In this document: piece after piece, positions 43,080 to 43,412 of the stretch | Layout of the letters: every line of letters starts with the position of its first letter | How positions within the stretch are numbered: the first letter of the stretch is position 1 | Source of the DNA: Bacillus sp. AFS059628 | GTDB lineage: Bacteria > Bacillota > Bacilli > Bacillales > Bacillaceae_G | Length of the DNA: 43,412 bases | NCBI RefSeq assembly: GCF_002571225.1 | Contig: NZ_NVEC01000058.1 | Span: 1-43,412 of the forward strand | Direction: 5' to 3' | Translations under genes and position numbers: made by a program | The notes under the pieces: model-generated | Databases searched by the model: none | What the model was told of the DNA's origin: nothing | Seen by the model: the letters and a program-made list of their open reading frames with translations, nothing else

Positions 43080-43379
43080 ATGCAAGTACAAACAAATGGG
43101 AAATTAATAAATCAGCTTGCAATTTTTTTTAGTACGATTGTCATGCTCCAATTTGTAGCAGATGTAACAGGACTTACTCAAAATTTAGACCTTACGTATA
43201 ACTTAATCAATACAGAAGCTTCTTACATAACGTTTAGTTTGGCAGTCATTTTTACTTTGATAGGTGCAAAGAGAGAACGAAGTAAATATGCAATTATTTC
43301 ATTATGTTTAGTTTTAGGTAGTAAAGCGATTTACTTTGTAGCGGTTGTTATTTTATGGGGATTGGCAAGTATGCCGTGA
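43080..43379 (+). CDS. Small membrane protein, tandem copy 2
   Basis: This 99-residue paralogue of the product at 42647 has the same three-segment plan: LAIFFSTIVMLQFVADVTG, YITFSLAVIFTLIGA and VLGSKAIYFVAVVILWGL. The central loop between segments 1 and 2 differs most. The start at 43080 is set by AGGGAGGCG; an open frame from 43038 lacks a ribosome site. The gene ends 33 bases before the window edge, so a further copy outside cannot be excluded. Confidence 0.72.
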   Translation: MQVQTNGKLINQLAIFFSTIVMLQFVADVTGLTQNLDLTYNLINTEASYITFSLAVIFTLIGAKRERSKYAIISLCLVLGSKAIYFVAVVILWGLASMP

Positions 43380-43412
43380 AGGGAAAGATAATAATAAGAG
43401 CGTAATTCCCTA

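Overview
The window looks like chromosomal DNA of the Bacillus cereus group (cereus, anthracis or thuringiensis type). The base composition is low in GC, ribosome-binding sites are strong AGGAGG types, and several blocks have Bacillus gene order: glpPFKD; prsA-yhaI-scoC-yhaH-hit-ecsABC; hmoB-pbpF-hemEHY. A bcr1-like repeat with TTTAT flanks, as described for this group, lies at 25992-26144. The sequence alone does not fix the species.

Layout. 1-1100: the 3' part of an IS605/IS1341-type tnpB and its structured right end. 1112-6080: the glycerol regulon. GlpP is an antiterminator, and both glpFK and glpD carry a leader that starts with the same 13-mer and ends in a two-tier terminator hairpin. 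glpFK also carries two cre-like sites. 6100-7050: a small membrane-protein gene and a decayed copy of the glpD 3' end. 7055-9264: an operon of an ECF sigma factor, a PadR-like protein and a SEDS (FtsW/RodA-like) protein. 9358-12348: an unknown protein and the RNA polymerase recycling ATPase HelD. 12384-19962: a possible small RNA, a zinc-ribbon protein, and the prsA/yhaI/scoC/yhaH/hit/ecsABC block concerned with secretion and late-growth regulation. The hit-ecsA gap holds four tandem hairpin repeats.

20073-23044 is the most interesting segment. Three tandem lipoproteins resembling DUF1433 stand back to back with a lipase-like protein that has a C-terminal helical domain, followed by a small WXG-like helical protein. 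This matches the plan of a type VII-secreted lipase toxin with reversed domain order (S. aureus TslA type), its secretion partner, and a multi-copy immunity module. No secretion-machine genes lie in the window.

23139-32077: a TetR regulator with its operator, two copies of a ydbST-like membrane operon, the bcr1-like element, a CPCC zinc protein, a decayed nitroreductase gene, a DUF1304-like membrane protein, a lipoprotein behind a WalR-like box, and a possible minus-strand small RNA. 32171-38567: heme handling and synthesis (hmoB, then hemE-hemH-hemY of the coproporphyrin branch) with pbpF between. 38574 to the end: a DUF4026/DUF2314-like protein, a large secreted nuclease, and two tandem paralogous membrane proteins.

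All family names come from reading translated sequence and remembered motifs; no database was searched.
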